From Hymenobacter armeniacus (GTDB taxonomy: Bacteria; Bacteroidota; Bacteroidia; Cytophagales; Hymenobacteraceae): 64,000 nt of DNA. The translations under genes were made by a program, and so were the position numbers. Positions 27,002-35,730 of this stretch are shown here, in pieces. The notes beneath the pieces are model-generated. The model was not told the DNA's origin, searched no databases, and saw only the letters and a program-made list of their open reading frames with translations. Positions within the stretch are counted from its first letter, which is position 1. Each line of letters opens with the position of its first letter. The stretch covers positions 707,285 through 771,284 of the forward strand of contig NZ_JACXAC010000004.1 of assembly GCF_014699055.1 (NCBI RefSeq), read 5' to 3'.

Positions 27002-29188
27002 ATGAACACCCACTCCCGTCGCCTCCGCTACTTCCTGTCCGGGCAAAACTTCTCCGACGGCGTGCGCACCACGGTGGCCATTTTGCTGCCGGCGCTGCTG
27101 CTGGCCCAGTGGGGCCACTTCGACCTGGGCCTCACCGTGTCGACCGGGGCCGTGTGCGTGAGCGTGACCGACACGCCCGGCCCCGCCGCCCACCGCCGCA
27201 ACGGCATGCTGGCCGCCCTGGCCGTGGTGGTGCTCACGGCCCTGCTCACCAGCCTGGCGGCCACCAGCGTGTGGCTGCTGGGGCTCGAAATCGGGGTGCT
27301 GAGCTTCTTGTGCACCATGTTTCTGGTGTGGGGCGCGCGGGCCGGGGCCGTGGGCACGGCGGGCCTGCTCAACGTGGTGCTGCTGCTGGCCCACCCGCCG
27401 GCCCTCCGCGAGGTGCTGCCGCACGTGGGCCTGCTGGCGCTGGGCGGGCTGTGGTACGCCGGCCTGGCCATGGTGGCCTACCAGGTGCTGCCCTACCGCC
27501 CGGCCCAGCAGGCGCTGGGCGAGTGCATTCACGCCCTGGCCCGCTTTCTGGAGCTGAAGGCCAAGTTCTATTCTCCCGAAACCGCCCTTGATGAGGACTA
27601 CCGCGAGCTGGTGGCCCAGCAGGTGGTGGTGAATGAAAAGCAGGAAGCCGCGCGCGACTTCCTCTTCCGCACCCGCCAGATAGTGAACGAAACCACCAGC
27701 ACCGGCCGCCGCCTGGTGCTCACCTTCGTCGAAACCGTCGATTTGTACGAGCGCATCACGGCCGGGTACTACGACTACGGCACGGTGCGGGCCACCTTCG
27801 GCAAGAGCGGCGTGCTGCCCGACATCGCCGCCCTCATCCGCCACATTGCCACCGAGCTCGACCACCTCGGCGTGGCCATCCAGACCAGCCGCCGCTACGC
27901 CGGCCCGAGCCCCGACCTCAGCCAGGAGTGGGGGCGCCTGCAGGCCCGCATCAGCGCCCTCGACGCCGACGGCGAAGGCCACACGCGGGTGCTGAAGAAA
28001 ATCCTGGTGAACCTGCGCGACATCATCCGGCGCGTGGGCAACATCCGCCGCTACTTCGACGAAAGCCTCGCGGCCACCGACGCGCCCGCCCCCAGCCGCG
28101 CCGCCGAGCACGCCCGGTTTGTGGCCCACCAGGAAATCGAGCGTCAGGCCTTCAGCCAAAACCTCACCCTGAAATCGAGCGTGTTCCGCCACTCGGTGCG
28201 CATGACGCTGGCCTGCCTGGCGGCTTTTGTGCTGGCCGAAAGCCTCTGGCACGGCCAGCACAACTACTGGATTTTGATGACCGTGACCATCATGCTCAAG
28301 CCCGGCTTCAGTCTCACGCGCCAGCGCAACCAGGAGCGCATCATCGGCACGCTAGTGGGCGGGGCGCTGGGCGGAGTCATTCTGTGGGCGCTGCCTTGGA
28401 CGGAGGCCCGGTTTGGGGTGCTGGTGGTGTTCATGGTGCTGGCCTACAGCTTCCAGCGCACCGTGTACCTGGCCACGGTCATCTTCCTCACGGCCTACCT
28501 GCTCATCATGTTCAGCTTTTTGGGCTTCAATTACATTGGCGTGGCCGAGGAGCGCATCACCGACACGCTCATGGGCTGCGCCATTGCGTTTTCGGCCGGA
28601 TATTTCCTGTTTCCCAACTGGGAGTCGGAGCAGCTCACCGACTACATGGCCGCCGCCCTGCGCGCCAACCTGGCGTATCTGCGCCAGCTGGCCAACCGAC
28701 TCGCCGGCCGCCCCTTGCCGCCCAACGAGTATCGCCTGCTGCGCAAGGACGTGTACGTGAGCGGCGCCAACCTCGCGGCCGCCTTCCAGCGCATGCTCAC
28801 CGAGCCCAAAAGCAAGCAGTACCGCCCCACCGAAACCCACGAATTTGTGGTGCTGAACCACATTTTGTCTTCCAACATCGCCGCCCTCACCGCCACTCTG
28901 CGCGAGGCCGCGCCCGCCGTGCCCCCCTTCGCTGCCGAAAGCCGCCGGGCCCTCACCAGCGCCTTGGCCGCCCTGCAAAAAAGCCTTGCGCGCATGGCGC
29001 CCGCCACCGCGGCCCCCGCTCCCGAAGTAGGCTTGGGCACTGCCGAAGCGGATGCCGCCGACGATAAAACGCTGCTGGAGCAGCTCAGCTTCCTGCAAAA
29101 AGTGAGCACCGACATCAGCAAGATTTCCGAAGTGCTGGTGGAGCAAAAGCAGTCCCAGCTCGTAGCGCCGAGCGCGGCCGAGGCCTGA
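27002..29188 (+). CDS. FUSC / YccS family membrane protein
   Basis: A 728-aa protein with two blocks of membrane helices, residues about 20-165 and 395-530, separated by a long soluble helical domain and followed by a soluble C-terminal helical domain of about 200 residues. This is the FUSC/YccS/AaeB-like layout. The sequence SVRMTLACLAAFVLAESL, then YWILMTVTIMLKPGFSLTRQRNQERIIGTLVGG, is the diagnostic FUSC pore region. The family exports aromatic acids and related compounds in characterised cases; substrate here unknown. Monocistronic; ends 25 bases before the converging kinase gene. Confidence 0.9.
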   Translation: MNTHSRRLRYFLSGQNFSDGVRTTVAILLPALLLAQWGHFDLGLTVSTGAVCVSVTDTPGPAAHRRNGMLAALAVVVLTALLTSLAATSVWLLGLEIGVLSFLCTMFLVWGARAGAVGTAGLLNVVLLLAHPPALREVLPHVGLLALGGLWYAGLAMVAYQVLPYRPAQQALGECIHALARFLELKAKFYSPETALDEDYRELVAQQVVVNEKQEAARDFLFRTRQIVNETTSTGRRLVLTFVETVDLYERITAGYYDYGTVRATFGKSGVLPDIAALIRHIATELDHLGVAIQTSRRYAGPSPDLSQEWGRLQARISALDADGEGHTRVLKKILVNLRDIIRRVGNIRRYFDESLAATDAPAPSRAAEHARFVAHQEIERQAFSQNLTLKSSVFRHSVRMTLACLAAFVLAESLWHGQHNYWILMTVTIMLKPGFSLTRQRNQERIIGTLVGGALGGVILWALPWTEARFGVLVVFMVLAYSFQRTVYLATVIFLTAYLLIMFSFLGFNYIGVAEERITDTLMGCAIAFSAGYFLFPNWESEQLTDYMAAALRANLAYLRQLANRLAGRPLPPNEYRLLRKDVYVSGANLAAAFQRMLTEPKSKQYRPTETHEFVVLNHILSSNIAALTATLREAAPAVPPFAAESRRALTSALAALQKSLARMAPATAAPAPEVGLGTAEADAADDKTLLEQLSFLQKVSTDISKISEVLVEQKQSQLVAPSAAEA

Positions 29189-29213
29189 CGAACCGCTTTC
29201 GCGGCGCAAACCC

Positions 29214-31154
29214 TCAGAACGGCAGCTGCACCACCACGCGGGTGCCGGTTGCGTTCGGCGTTTCGATGCGCACGCTGCCGCCCAGGTAGGCGGTGCGGGT
29301 GCGCACCCCGCGCAGGCCGATGCCGGTGGCCGGCGTGTCTTCGCCGCGGGCAAAGCCGCGGCCGTCGTCTTCCACGCACAGCTCGAGGTGGGCAGGGTGG
29401 CAGCGCAGCTGCACCTGCACGTGGCGGGCCTGGGCGTGGCGCACGGCGTTGTTCACCAGCTCGGCCACGATGCGGAAAGCGGCCGACTGCACCGCCTGGG
29501 GCAGGGCGTCGAGGCCGGGGTCGAGGCGGGTGTTCACGTGGGGCGGGCCGTTGAGGTTGAAGGCGTCGCACAGGGCCCCGATGGAATTGTGCAGGCGGTT
29601 GGTGCCCGGCTCCATGGGCAGCAGCGAGTGGCTGAGCTGGCGCACCTGGCTGTAGAGCTGGCCCAGAATTTCTTCGGTGAGCAAGCCAATGGTAGCCGCG
29701 TTGGGGGCGGCGGCCAGCGCGTCGCGCACGGCGTGGCTTTGCCAGGCCATGTGCAGGGCGGCCAGGTTGGGGCCCAGGGCGTCGTGCAGCTCGCGGGCCA
29801 ATTGCTCGCGCTCGGCATCCTGCGCGGCAATGAGGCGCCCGCCTTCCTCGTTGCGCTGCTGCAGCTGCCGGATGCGCAGCTGCGCATTCTGGCGCAACGT
29901 GTAGCGAAAGCGGCCCGTGAGCAGGGCGCTCAGCACCAGCAGCTCGGCAAACAGGCCCCAGGCCAGGGTGTTGGGGTAGATGGGGTTGAAGCTGCTCAGC
30001 CCCAGGTGGTTTAGCCAAAACACCGCGTACCCCACAAAAAAGCAGCAATACGTGAGCGAGTAGTACGCCGCCAGCCGCCGCCGGCGCCGCGACAACAAGG
30101 CCGCAATAAGCGTCACCCAGCCGTAGCCGAACACCAGCAGCATCAGCACCTCCCGGCCATAGTTGAGGCCTTCCACCAGCGGCAGGCTGTGGCGCACGGC
30201 CCACGGAAACACCGCCGCGTAGGCCGCCACCAGCCCACCCGCGGCCCCGGCCAGCCACACGCCGGCGCGGTACAGCTTCGCCGTCTTCGGCAGCCGCAAA
30301 AACAGCTGCATGATGCGAATGCCCGCTGCGCCGGCCAGAATCAGGAAGTTGTATTGGCCCACCGACCACAGCAGGCGGTACAGTGGCCCCGGCAGCAGCA
30401 GGGCGTCGAGGCCGTCTTCCATCATCAGAAACAGCGCCACGGCCGCTACGTAGGCCACGTACCAGAGGTAGATGCGGTCGCGCAGAAACGCAAACAGCAC
30501 CAGGCTGAACACCGCGCTGCTCAGGTAAAAGCCCAGCAGCCACACCCAGTGCCGCTCAAACGGGAAGCCCATTTCCCAGGCCAGAAAATGCTCCGCGGTT
30601 TCGATGTAAGTGGGCAGGTACACGCCGCCGGTGTGCACGTCGGCGCGCAGGTAGAGCACGGCCGCCTCGCCGGGGCCCAGCTCAAACGGAAAGCTCAGCG
30701 AGCGGGCCGGGAACTGCCGCTCGGCCGCCGGCGCCCACGAGCTGGCGGCGCCCAGGCGCGTGAAGCGCGTGGCGCCCGGGCGCCGGATGTAGAGGGCCGC
30801 GCTGTCGGTGAAGTTGAAGATGCTCCACAGGAAGCGCAGGCGCCGGGCCTCGGTGTTGCGCACCGGCAGGCGCAGCCACACGCGGCGGTGCAGCAGGCCC
30901 AGGTTCAGGGTTTTGTGCCAGGGGCCGGGGCGGAAGCGACCGGCGCGGTACTGGGCTTCGGCTCGTTCGGGGTCGGGCGCGGGGCCGAAGGGCTCGGTGT
31001 AGTAGCGGTAGGCTTCGGAGAGGTGCGCGCCTTTGGGGTCTTTCAGCAGCAGGGTGTCGCGCAGGCGGTGCGGCGGGTTGTCGGCCGCCCGGGCAGCCCA
31101 GGCCGTCCCGGCCCACAAGCCCAGCATCAGCACCGCGAAGTAGCAAAACCGCAT
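29214..31154 (-). CDS. 7TM-DISM sensor histidine kinase, HisKA_3 type
   Basis: A 646-aa protein: signal peptide, a 7TMR-DISMED2 extracellular jelly-roll domain (about 30-180), seven membrane helices (about 195-410), a short coiled coil, the HisKA_3 box ARELHDALGPNLAALHM with the phospho-acceptor His, and a HATPase_c domain with LVNNAVRHAQA (N box), DDGRGF (G1) and GIGLRGVRTR (G2). Kinases of this type pair with NarL/LuxR-type regulators. No response regulator gene is adjacent, so it appears to be an orphan. ATG at 31154 starts the signal peptide cleanly. Confidence 0.9.
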   Translation of the reverse strand: MRFCYFAVLMLGLWAGTAWAARAADNPPHRLRDTLLLKDPKGAHLSEAYRYYTEPFGPAPDPERAEAQYRAGRFRPGPWHKTLNLGLLHRRVWLRLPVRNTEARRLRFLWSIFNFTDSAALYIRRPGATRFTRLGAASSWAPAAERQFPARSLSFPFELGPGEAAVLYLRADVHTGGVYLPTYIETAEHFLAWEMGFPFERHWVWLLGFYLSSAVFSLVLFAFLRDRIYLWYVAYVAAVALFLMMEDGLDALLLPGPLYRLLWSVGQYNFLILAGAAGIRIMQLFLRLPKTAKLYRAGVWLAGAAGGLVAAYAAVFPWAVRHSLPLVEGLNYGREVLMLLVFGYGWVTLIAALLSRRRRRLAAYYSLTYCCFFVGYAVFWLNHLGLSSFNPIYPNTLAWGLFAELLVLSALLTGRFRYTLRQNAQLRIRQLQQRNEEGGRLIAAQDAEREQLARELHDALGPNLAALHMAWQSHAVRDALAAAPNAATIGLLTEEILGQLYSQVRQLSHSLLPMEPGTNRLHNSIGALCDAFNLNGPPHVNTRLDPGLDALPQAVQSAAFRIVAELVNNAVRHAQARHVQVQLRCHPAHLELCVEDDGRGFARGEDTPATGIGLRGVRTRTAYLGGSVRIETPNATGTRVVVQLPF

Positions 31155-31315
31155 AGGCAAGAAATGAAAACCGCTGGCAACAGAGCCGACAAATAACTAT
31201 AGGTTTATCTGCATTTCATCTGGTTTCGCCCTAAAATTATTCAAAAAACAAACCGGGGTGCTGCGGCCACCACTGGCCACTACAACACCCCGGCATAGAA
31301 CATAAAGCCTGTCAA

Positions 31316-33376
31316 CTACTTCGCCGCTGTGCCGTCGGGCTTGAGCGTACGGCCCAGCCAGTCGAAAAACACGCGCTGCCAGAGCACGGCGTTCTGCGGC
31401 TTCAGCACCCAGTGGCCCTCGTTGGGCAGGTAGAGGAAGCGGCTGGGAATGCCCCGCATCTGGGCCGAGCCGAAGGCTTCCATGCCCTGGCTTTCGGGCA
31501 CGCGGAAGTCTTTGCCGCCGTGGATGACGAGGATGGGCGCGTCCCACTTGCCCACGAAGTTAATGGGGTTGAACTCGGTGTAGGAGCGGTGCTGGGGCAC
31601 GTTCCAGGGCGCGCCGCCGAGGTCGTGGTTCACGAAAAACATCTCCTCGGTGGTGGTGTAAAAGCTGTTCAGGTCGAACATGCCGTCGTGCGAGATGAAG
31701 GTCTTGAAACGCCCCTCGTGGTGGCCGGCCAGGAAGTACACCGAGTAGCCGCCGTAGCTGGCGCCCACGCAGCCGCGCCGGTCCTTGTCGATGTAGGGCT
31801 CTTCCGAAATCTTATCAATCGCCGAGAGATAGTCCCGAATGGGCTGCCCGCCAAAATCACCCGAAATGGCGTCGTTCCATTCGCGCCCGAAGCCGGGCAG
31901 GCCGCGCCGGTTGGGCGCCACCACAATGTAGCCGTTGGCCGCCATCAGCTGGAAATTCCAGCGGTAGCTCTGGCTCTGGGTGATGGGGCTTTGCGGGCCG
32001 CCCTGGCAGTAGAGCAGGGTGGGGTACTTCTTGGCGGGGTCGAAATCGGGCGGGTAAATCACGAACACCTGCATCTGCTTGTTGTCGGTGGTGGTCACGC
32101 GGCGGTCTTCCACCTTGCCCAGCCGGATGCCGGCCAGTTCCTCCTTGTTGATGGTGGTGAGCGGGGTTTCCTTGCCGGTTTTCAGGTCGAGCCGCACGAT
32201 GTCAGCAAAGGCCGACAGCGTGGTGCGGTTGGCCACCGCCTGGTTGTTGCCCACCAATTCAAACGAGTTGTAGTTCTGCGCGCCGGTGGTGAGCTGCTTG
32301 ATTTTGCCGCCCTTGCTCGGCACTGAATACAGCTGCTCGGTGCCGGCCACCACGGCCATGAAGTAGATGGTTTTGCCGTCGGCGCTCCAGCGGGCGTTGT
32401 TGGCGCTCAGCTCTGAGCCTTTGGTGACGTCGACGCGCTTCTTCGTAGCGAAATCATACACCACGATGCCGTTGCGGTCCGATTCGAAGCCGGGCGTGGC
32501 CATGCTCAGCCAGGCCACCTGCCGGCCGTCGGGCGCAAAGGCGGGCTCGGTGTCGTAGCCGCCCAGGCCTTCGCTCAGGTTCACGGTCTGGGCGTTGTGA
32601 ATGTCGTAGAGGTAGATGTCGGAGTTGGTGCTCACGGCCTCGGCCTTGCCGGTGAGCTTGCGGCTGGTGTAGGCAATGCGGTAGCCGTCGGGCGAGAAGG
32701 CCAGCTGCTCGGCGCCGCCGTCGGGCATCAGCGGCGAGTCGAACTTCTCGCCGGGCATCAGGTCTTTGCCGTAGCCCTCGGGCCGGCCGTCGGCATTCAG
32801 CGGCTGGAAGAACACGTGGCTGGCCAGGTGGTCGTCCCACACGTTCCAGTGGCGGTAGTTGAGGTCGTCGATAATTTTGGCGTCGGCCTTGGGTAGGTCC
32901 GGAAACAGGTCCAGCGTGGTGGGCGTCACCTTCACGTCCTGCGTGTAGAGGATGAAATTGGCCTTGGGCGCGTATTTCAAGTTGCTCAGACCCTGGTCGG
33001 GGAAGTCGCTGAGCTTGGTTTTGCCGCTGCCGTCGGCGTTCATCACGTACAGCTGGTCGGTGCCGCCTTCGCCCGAGAGGAACGTGAGCTTGCCGTCGGG
33101 CCGCCAGTTCAGGGTGTTTTCCGAGCCGGGCGTGTCGGTCAGCTTGCGCGCCGCGCCGCCGGCCACGGGCACGGTCCAGATGTCAGCGTTGCCTTTGTTC
33201 TCGGCTAGGTTGTACTTGGTGACGGTGTAGGCCACGGTTTTGCCATCGGGCGAGACCTGCATTTCGCCCAGGCGGCCGAGCTGCCAGAGCTTTTCCGGGG
33301 TGAGGACGGCGGTGGGGGTTTGGGCAGACGCGGCCAGCGGGAGCAGCGCCAACCCCACAGTGAGGAGCTTGTTCAT
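31316..33376 (-). CDS. S9 family prolyl oligopeptidase, exported
   Basis: A 686-aa enzyme with signal peptide (LLTVGLALLPLAASAQ), an N-terminal WD/PD40 beta-propeller (about 35-420, many SPDGK-like blades) and a C-terminal alpha/beta hydrolase. The triad is visible: Ser in GASYGGYS, Asp in HGGKDFRVP and His in NEGHW. Family members remove N-terminal dipeptides or acyl-amino acids from oligopeptides in the periplasm. The ATG at 33376 is chosen for the signal peptide. The kinase gene follows 161 bases downstream on the same strand. Confidence 0.92.
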   Translation of the reverse strand: MNKLLTVGLALLPLAASAQTPTAVLTPEKLWQLGRLGEMQVSPDGKTVAYTVTKYNLAENKGNADIWTVPVAGGAARKLTDTPGSENTLNWRPDGKLTFLSGEGGTDQLYVMNADGSGKTKLSDFPDQGLSNLKYAPKANFILYTQDVKVTPTTLDLFPDLPKADAKIIDDLNYRHWNVWDDHLASHVFFQPLNADGRPEGYGKDLMPGEKFDSPLMPDGGAEQLAFSPDGYRIAYTSRKLTGKAEAVSTNSDIYLYDIHNAQTVNLSEGLGGYDTEPAFAPDGRQVAWLSMATPGFESDRNGIVVYDFATKKRVDVTKGSELSANNARWSADGKTIYFMAVVAGTEQLYSVPSKGGKIKQLTTGAQNYNSFELVGNNQAVANRTTLSAFADIVRLDLKTGKETPLTTINKEELAGIRLGKVEDRRVTTTDNKQMQVFVIYPPDFDPAKKYPTLLYCQGGPQSPITQSQSYRWNFQLMAANGYIVVAPNRRGLPGFGREWNDAISGDFGGQPIRDYLSAIDKISEEPYIDKDRRGCVGASYGGYSVYFLAGHHEGRFKTFISHDGMFDLNSFYTTTEEMFFVNHDLGGAPWNVPQHRSYTEFNPINFVGKWDAPILVIHGGKDFRVPESQGMEAFGSAQMRGIPSRFLYLPNEGHWVLKPQNAVLWQRVFFDWLGRTLKPDGTAAK

Positions 33377-33417
33377 GCCCGAAAAATACACAACATCCCG
33401 GCCCGCACCGGCCAAAA

Positions 33418-33452
33418 AAGAAGCCCCGCCAACTGCATTGGCGGGGCTTCTT
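33418..33452 (-). terminator. terminator hairpin
   Basis: Arms GAAGCCCCGCCA (33420-33431) and TGGCGGGGCTTC (33439-33450), with a T run on the minus strand after the stem. It follows the small gene at 33498-33686 and precedes the S9 peptidase gene. Confidence 0.8.
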
Positions 33453-33497
33453 CCTGTGGGTTACAGCCACCTGCTAGCGCATAAGCGCAGGTAAGAA

Positions 33498-33686
33498 TCA
33501 TTTGCTGTCTTTTTTACGGCCCGAGCCGCCGGGTTGTTTCCCGCCGCCGTCGTTTTTGTTCACCGTGGCCCAGGCGCGGGCTTCGGCTTCGTCTTTGGGC
33601 ACGCCGCGCTTCTCGTAGCCTTCTTCGATGTGCTCGGCCTGGCGCTTCTGCTTGTCGGTGTATTTCGACTTATCTCCCTGGGGCAT
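33498..33686 (-). CDS. small conserved hydrophilic protein, 62 aa
   Basis: A 62-aa, highly charged protein: KSKYTDKQKRQAEHIEEGY, then EAEARAWATVNKNDGGGKQ and a Gly/Lys tail. This pattern is widespread in bacteria, where it is labelled 'plasmid stabilization protein' on weak grounds; it resembles small stress-related hydrophilic proteins. No toxin or partner gene is beside it. It has its own terminator, so it is probably monocistronic. Confidence 0.8.
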   Translation of the reverse strand: MPQGDKSKYTDKQKRQAEHIEEGYEKRGVPKDEAEARAWATVNKNDGGGKQPGGSGRKKDSK

Positions 33687-33784
33687 GGCAATAAGTAGGT
33701 ATAAGGTGGAAAGGAACGGGTGCGGGGCGCCGCACCACGCATTTTTTTACGCGCGGGGCGGGGGAGGAGTTAGGTTGAGCTTAC

Positions 33785-33792
33785 TATCTTCG
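33785..33792 (+). promoter_or_regulatory. candidate -7 element TATCTTCG
   Basis: One base from TAnnTTTG and 30 bases before the ATG at 33823. No clear -33 box. Confidence 0.45.
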
Positions 33793-33822
33793 TGCCCGGC
33801 TCCCGGCCTTTTTTCGTTGTTT

Positions 33823-34077
33823 ATGCGCCACGTTGCCGACATTCCGCACCCCGCCGTCAAAATCACCTTGCTGGCCTGGAACGGCAAGTTTCTGCTAAAA
33901 CTGGAACAGGGCAACCTGGAGCAGACCTACAAAGTGGCCGAGCTCGACCTGCTGACCGGCACCGATGCCGAAGCCCGCGAACTGCTCGACGACGAATTTC
34001 TGGCCGCCGCCATTGCCCGCTTTCAGGCCATGCGCGCCGACCTGCAGGCCGCCTTCGACCGCCACGAGCTGCGCTAA
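33823..34077 (+). CDS. hypothetical protein, 84 aa
   Basis: A small soluble protein starting MRHVADIPHPAVKITLL, with a strand-rich first half (WNGKFLLKLEQGNLEQTYKV) and a helical second half (DDEFLAAAIARFQAMRADL). The pattern is compatible with a short conserved Hymenobacter-type protein, but I cannot name it. It is the first gene of a three-gene plus-strand run: the next start is 27 bases after its stop. Confidence 0.7.
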   Translation: MRHVADIPHPAVKITLLAWNGKFLLKLEQGNLEQTYKVAELDLLTGTDAEARELLDDEFLAAAIARFQAMRADLQAAFDRHELR

Positions 34078-34104
34078 CTCCGACGCCACACACGCCCTTT
34101 TCTC

Positions 34105-34833
34105 ATGCAAAAAGTCTATTTCCTCCTGCTGTTGCTGGCCGGCTGGCTGGCTCCGGCCCTGGCCTCGGCCCAGCTCTACGACGTGCGCCCCGGCGAGGTG
34201 AACTACAACAAAAAGCCCCGCCCGGCCCTCAAGGTGCAGGTAGACGGCAAAGCCACCGACGTGCGCGAGTTCTTCCAGGACTGGATGAAGAGCAGCTACA
34301 ACGTGAAATTTAAAACCGGCGGCGTGCTGGGCATGGGCAAGAGCGACGTGCTGATGGCCAAGCAAACGCCAGCCAGCACCATTTCGGGCAAGCTCGTGGA
34401 CCTGTACGCCACCGTCATTGCGCCGTCTGATTCGGTGTCGGAAGTGTCTTTATTCGGCGGGTTCGACGACAACACTTTCTTCGACCCCGATAAAACCGCC
34501 ACCGAATACAACGCCCTGCGCGCCATCGCGCAAAACTTTGCCGGCGCCGCCCGCCTCAAGGCCTACCGCGACATGATTGCCGAAGCCGAGAAAAAGCTCA
34601 AGGCCGTGGAAAAGGAAAAGGAGCGCCTCGAAAAAGAGCAGGCCTACCTGAAAACCAACACCGAAGCCAACCTGGCCCGCATTGAGGAGCTGAAGAAAAA
34701 GAACGCCGAAAACCTGTTGCAGTCGCGCGCCGACTCGGCGGCGCAAACCAAAAACCGGGTGCTGCTCGACGAGAGCCGCCTGCGCCTGCAGCGCCGCCGC
34801 GACCGCCTCTCCGCGCTCGACCGCAAAAACTAG
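34105..34833 (+). CDS. secreted coiled-coil protein, 242 aa
   Basis: Signal peptide (YFLLLLLAGWLAPALASAQ), a globular region of about 120 residues (DVREFFQDWMKSSYNVKF, then VSEVSLFGGFDDNTFFD), and a long charged coiled coil from about residue 145 to the end (EKKLKAVEKEKERLEKEQ). No family recognised. It lies 27 bases after the 84-aa gene and 26 bases before the SHOCT-domain gene, so the three are probably co-transcribed. Confidence 0.78.
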   Translation: MQKVYFLLLLLAGWLAPALASAQLYDVRPGEVNYNKKPRPALKVQVDGKATDVREFFQDWMKSSYNVKFKTGGVLGMGKSDVLMAKQTPASTISGKLVDLYATVIAPSDSVSEVSLFGGFDDNTFFDPDKTATEYNALRAIAQNFAGAARLKAYRDMIAEAEKKLKAVEKEKERLEKEQAYLKTNTEANLARIEELKKKNAENLLQSRADSAAQTKNRVLLDESRLRLQRRRDRLSALDRKN

Positions 34834-34859
34834 CCCCGCCGCCGGCCGTATTCAGGTTC

Positions 34860-35624
34860 ATGGACAACCCCTCTTCGCCCCTCGACACGCTGCGCCAGCT
34901 CAAGGAAATGCTCGACGCCGGGGCCCTCACGCCCACCGAGTTCGAAGCGCTGAAGCAGCGGCTGGTGTTTCAGGAGGCCGCCCCGGCCAGTGGGCCCCCG
35001 GCTCCGCCGGCCGTGCCGCCCGTGGCGCCCCCGGCCACTAGCAGCCTGTTGCCTCCGGCACCTCCTGCCACGCCGCCGGCCGCGCCATTCATTCCGCCGG
35101 CCGAGCCGGTGCAGCCGCAGTTCTATCCGCTCGCCTCCGATGCCGCCGAGCCGGAGCCCGAATTTGTGCCGCCCGTGGTGCGCCGCGCTTTCGAGGCTGA
35201 AACACCGCCGGTAGCGCCTCCGGCCGCTTTTGTTCCCGAGCCCATGCCCGAACCCGAAATGAATTCCGCCTACGTGGCCGACGAATTTCCCGAGGCGCAG
35301 GCACCCGCCGCCAAAAGCCCGCTGGCCTTGATTCTGTCAATTGGCGGCCTGCTGGCGCTGCTGTCGCTGGTGCTGTACCTGTCGCTGAACCGTCGGCCTT
35401 CTGAGCGCATTTCCAGCACCAGCCTCACGCCCGCCGATACGCTGGCCGCGCCCATCGAAACCGGCCCGCAGGCCGCGGAGCTGCCCGCTACTGCCGCGCC
35501 CGAAACCATTCGGGTGGCCCCGGCCAACCCGGCGCCGGTTATTCAGCCCCGCCCGGCGCCGCCTGCGCGCGATTCGGTGGCGGCCCCCGTCACGGCGCCC
35601 ACCGATTCGGCAGGTGGCATCTAG
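34860..35624 (+). CDS. SHOCT-domain membrane protein with Pro-rich linker
   Basis: A 254-aa protein. Residues 7-37 are a SHOCT-like motif (LDTLRQLKEMLDAGALTPTEFEALKQRL), often found at the ends of oligomeric membrane-associated proteins. A Pro/Ala-rich linker of about 110 residues follows, then one membrane helix (PLALILSIGGLLALLSLVLYLSL, about 153-175), and a low-complexity Pro/Ala tail outside. Third gene of the 33823-35624 run, and a terminator follows. Function unknown. Confidence 0.75.
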   Translation: MDNPSSPLDTLRQLKEMLDAGALTPTEFEALKQRLVFQEAAPASGPPAPPAVPPVAPPATSSLLPPAPPATPPAAPFIPPAEPVQPQFYPLASDAAEPEPEFVPPVVRRAFEAETPPVAPPAAFVPEPMPEPEMNSAYVADEFPEAQAPAAKSPLALILSIGGLLALLSLVLYLSLNRRPSERISSTSLTPADTLAAPIETGPQAAELPATAAPETIRVAPANPAPVIQPRPAPPARDSVAAPVTAPTDSAGGI

Positions 35625-35682
35625 AGTCGCTGGCTGATTTTTAGTGGCCTGCCTCAACGCACGGGCTGAAAGGGCGTATGTG

Positions 35683-35711
35683 AAAATCCCGGTCCTCACG
35701 GCCGGGATTTT
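35683..35711 (+). terminator. terminator hairpin
   Basis: Arms AAAATCCCGG (35683-35692) and CCGGGATTTT (35702-35711), followed by TCTGTTTCC. It ends the three-gene run and lies just before the MRJP-family gene. Confidence 0.7.
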
Positions 35712-35730
35712 CTGTTTCCTTTCCATCCCA

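Noticed and set aside
33498..33686. Plasmid stabilisation system
   Set aside because: The name attached to this small protein family is weakly founded, and no partner or plasmid genes are here.
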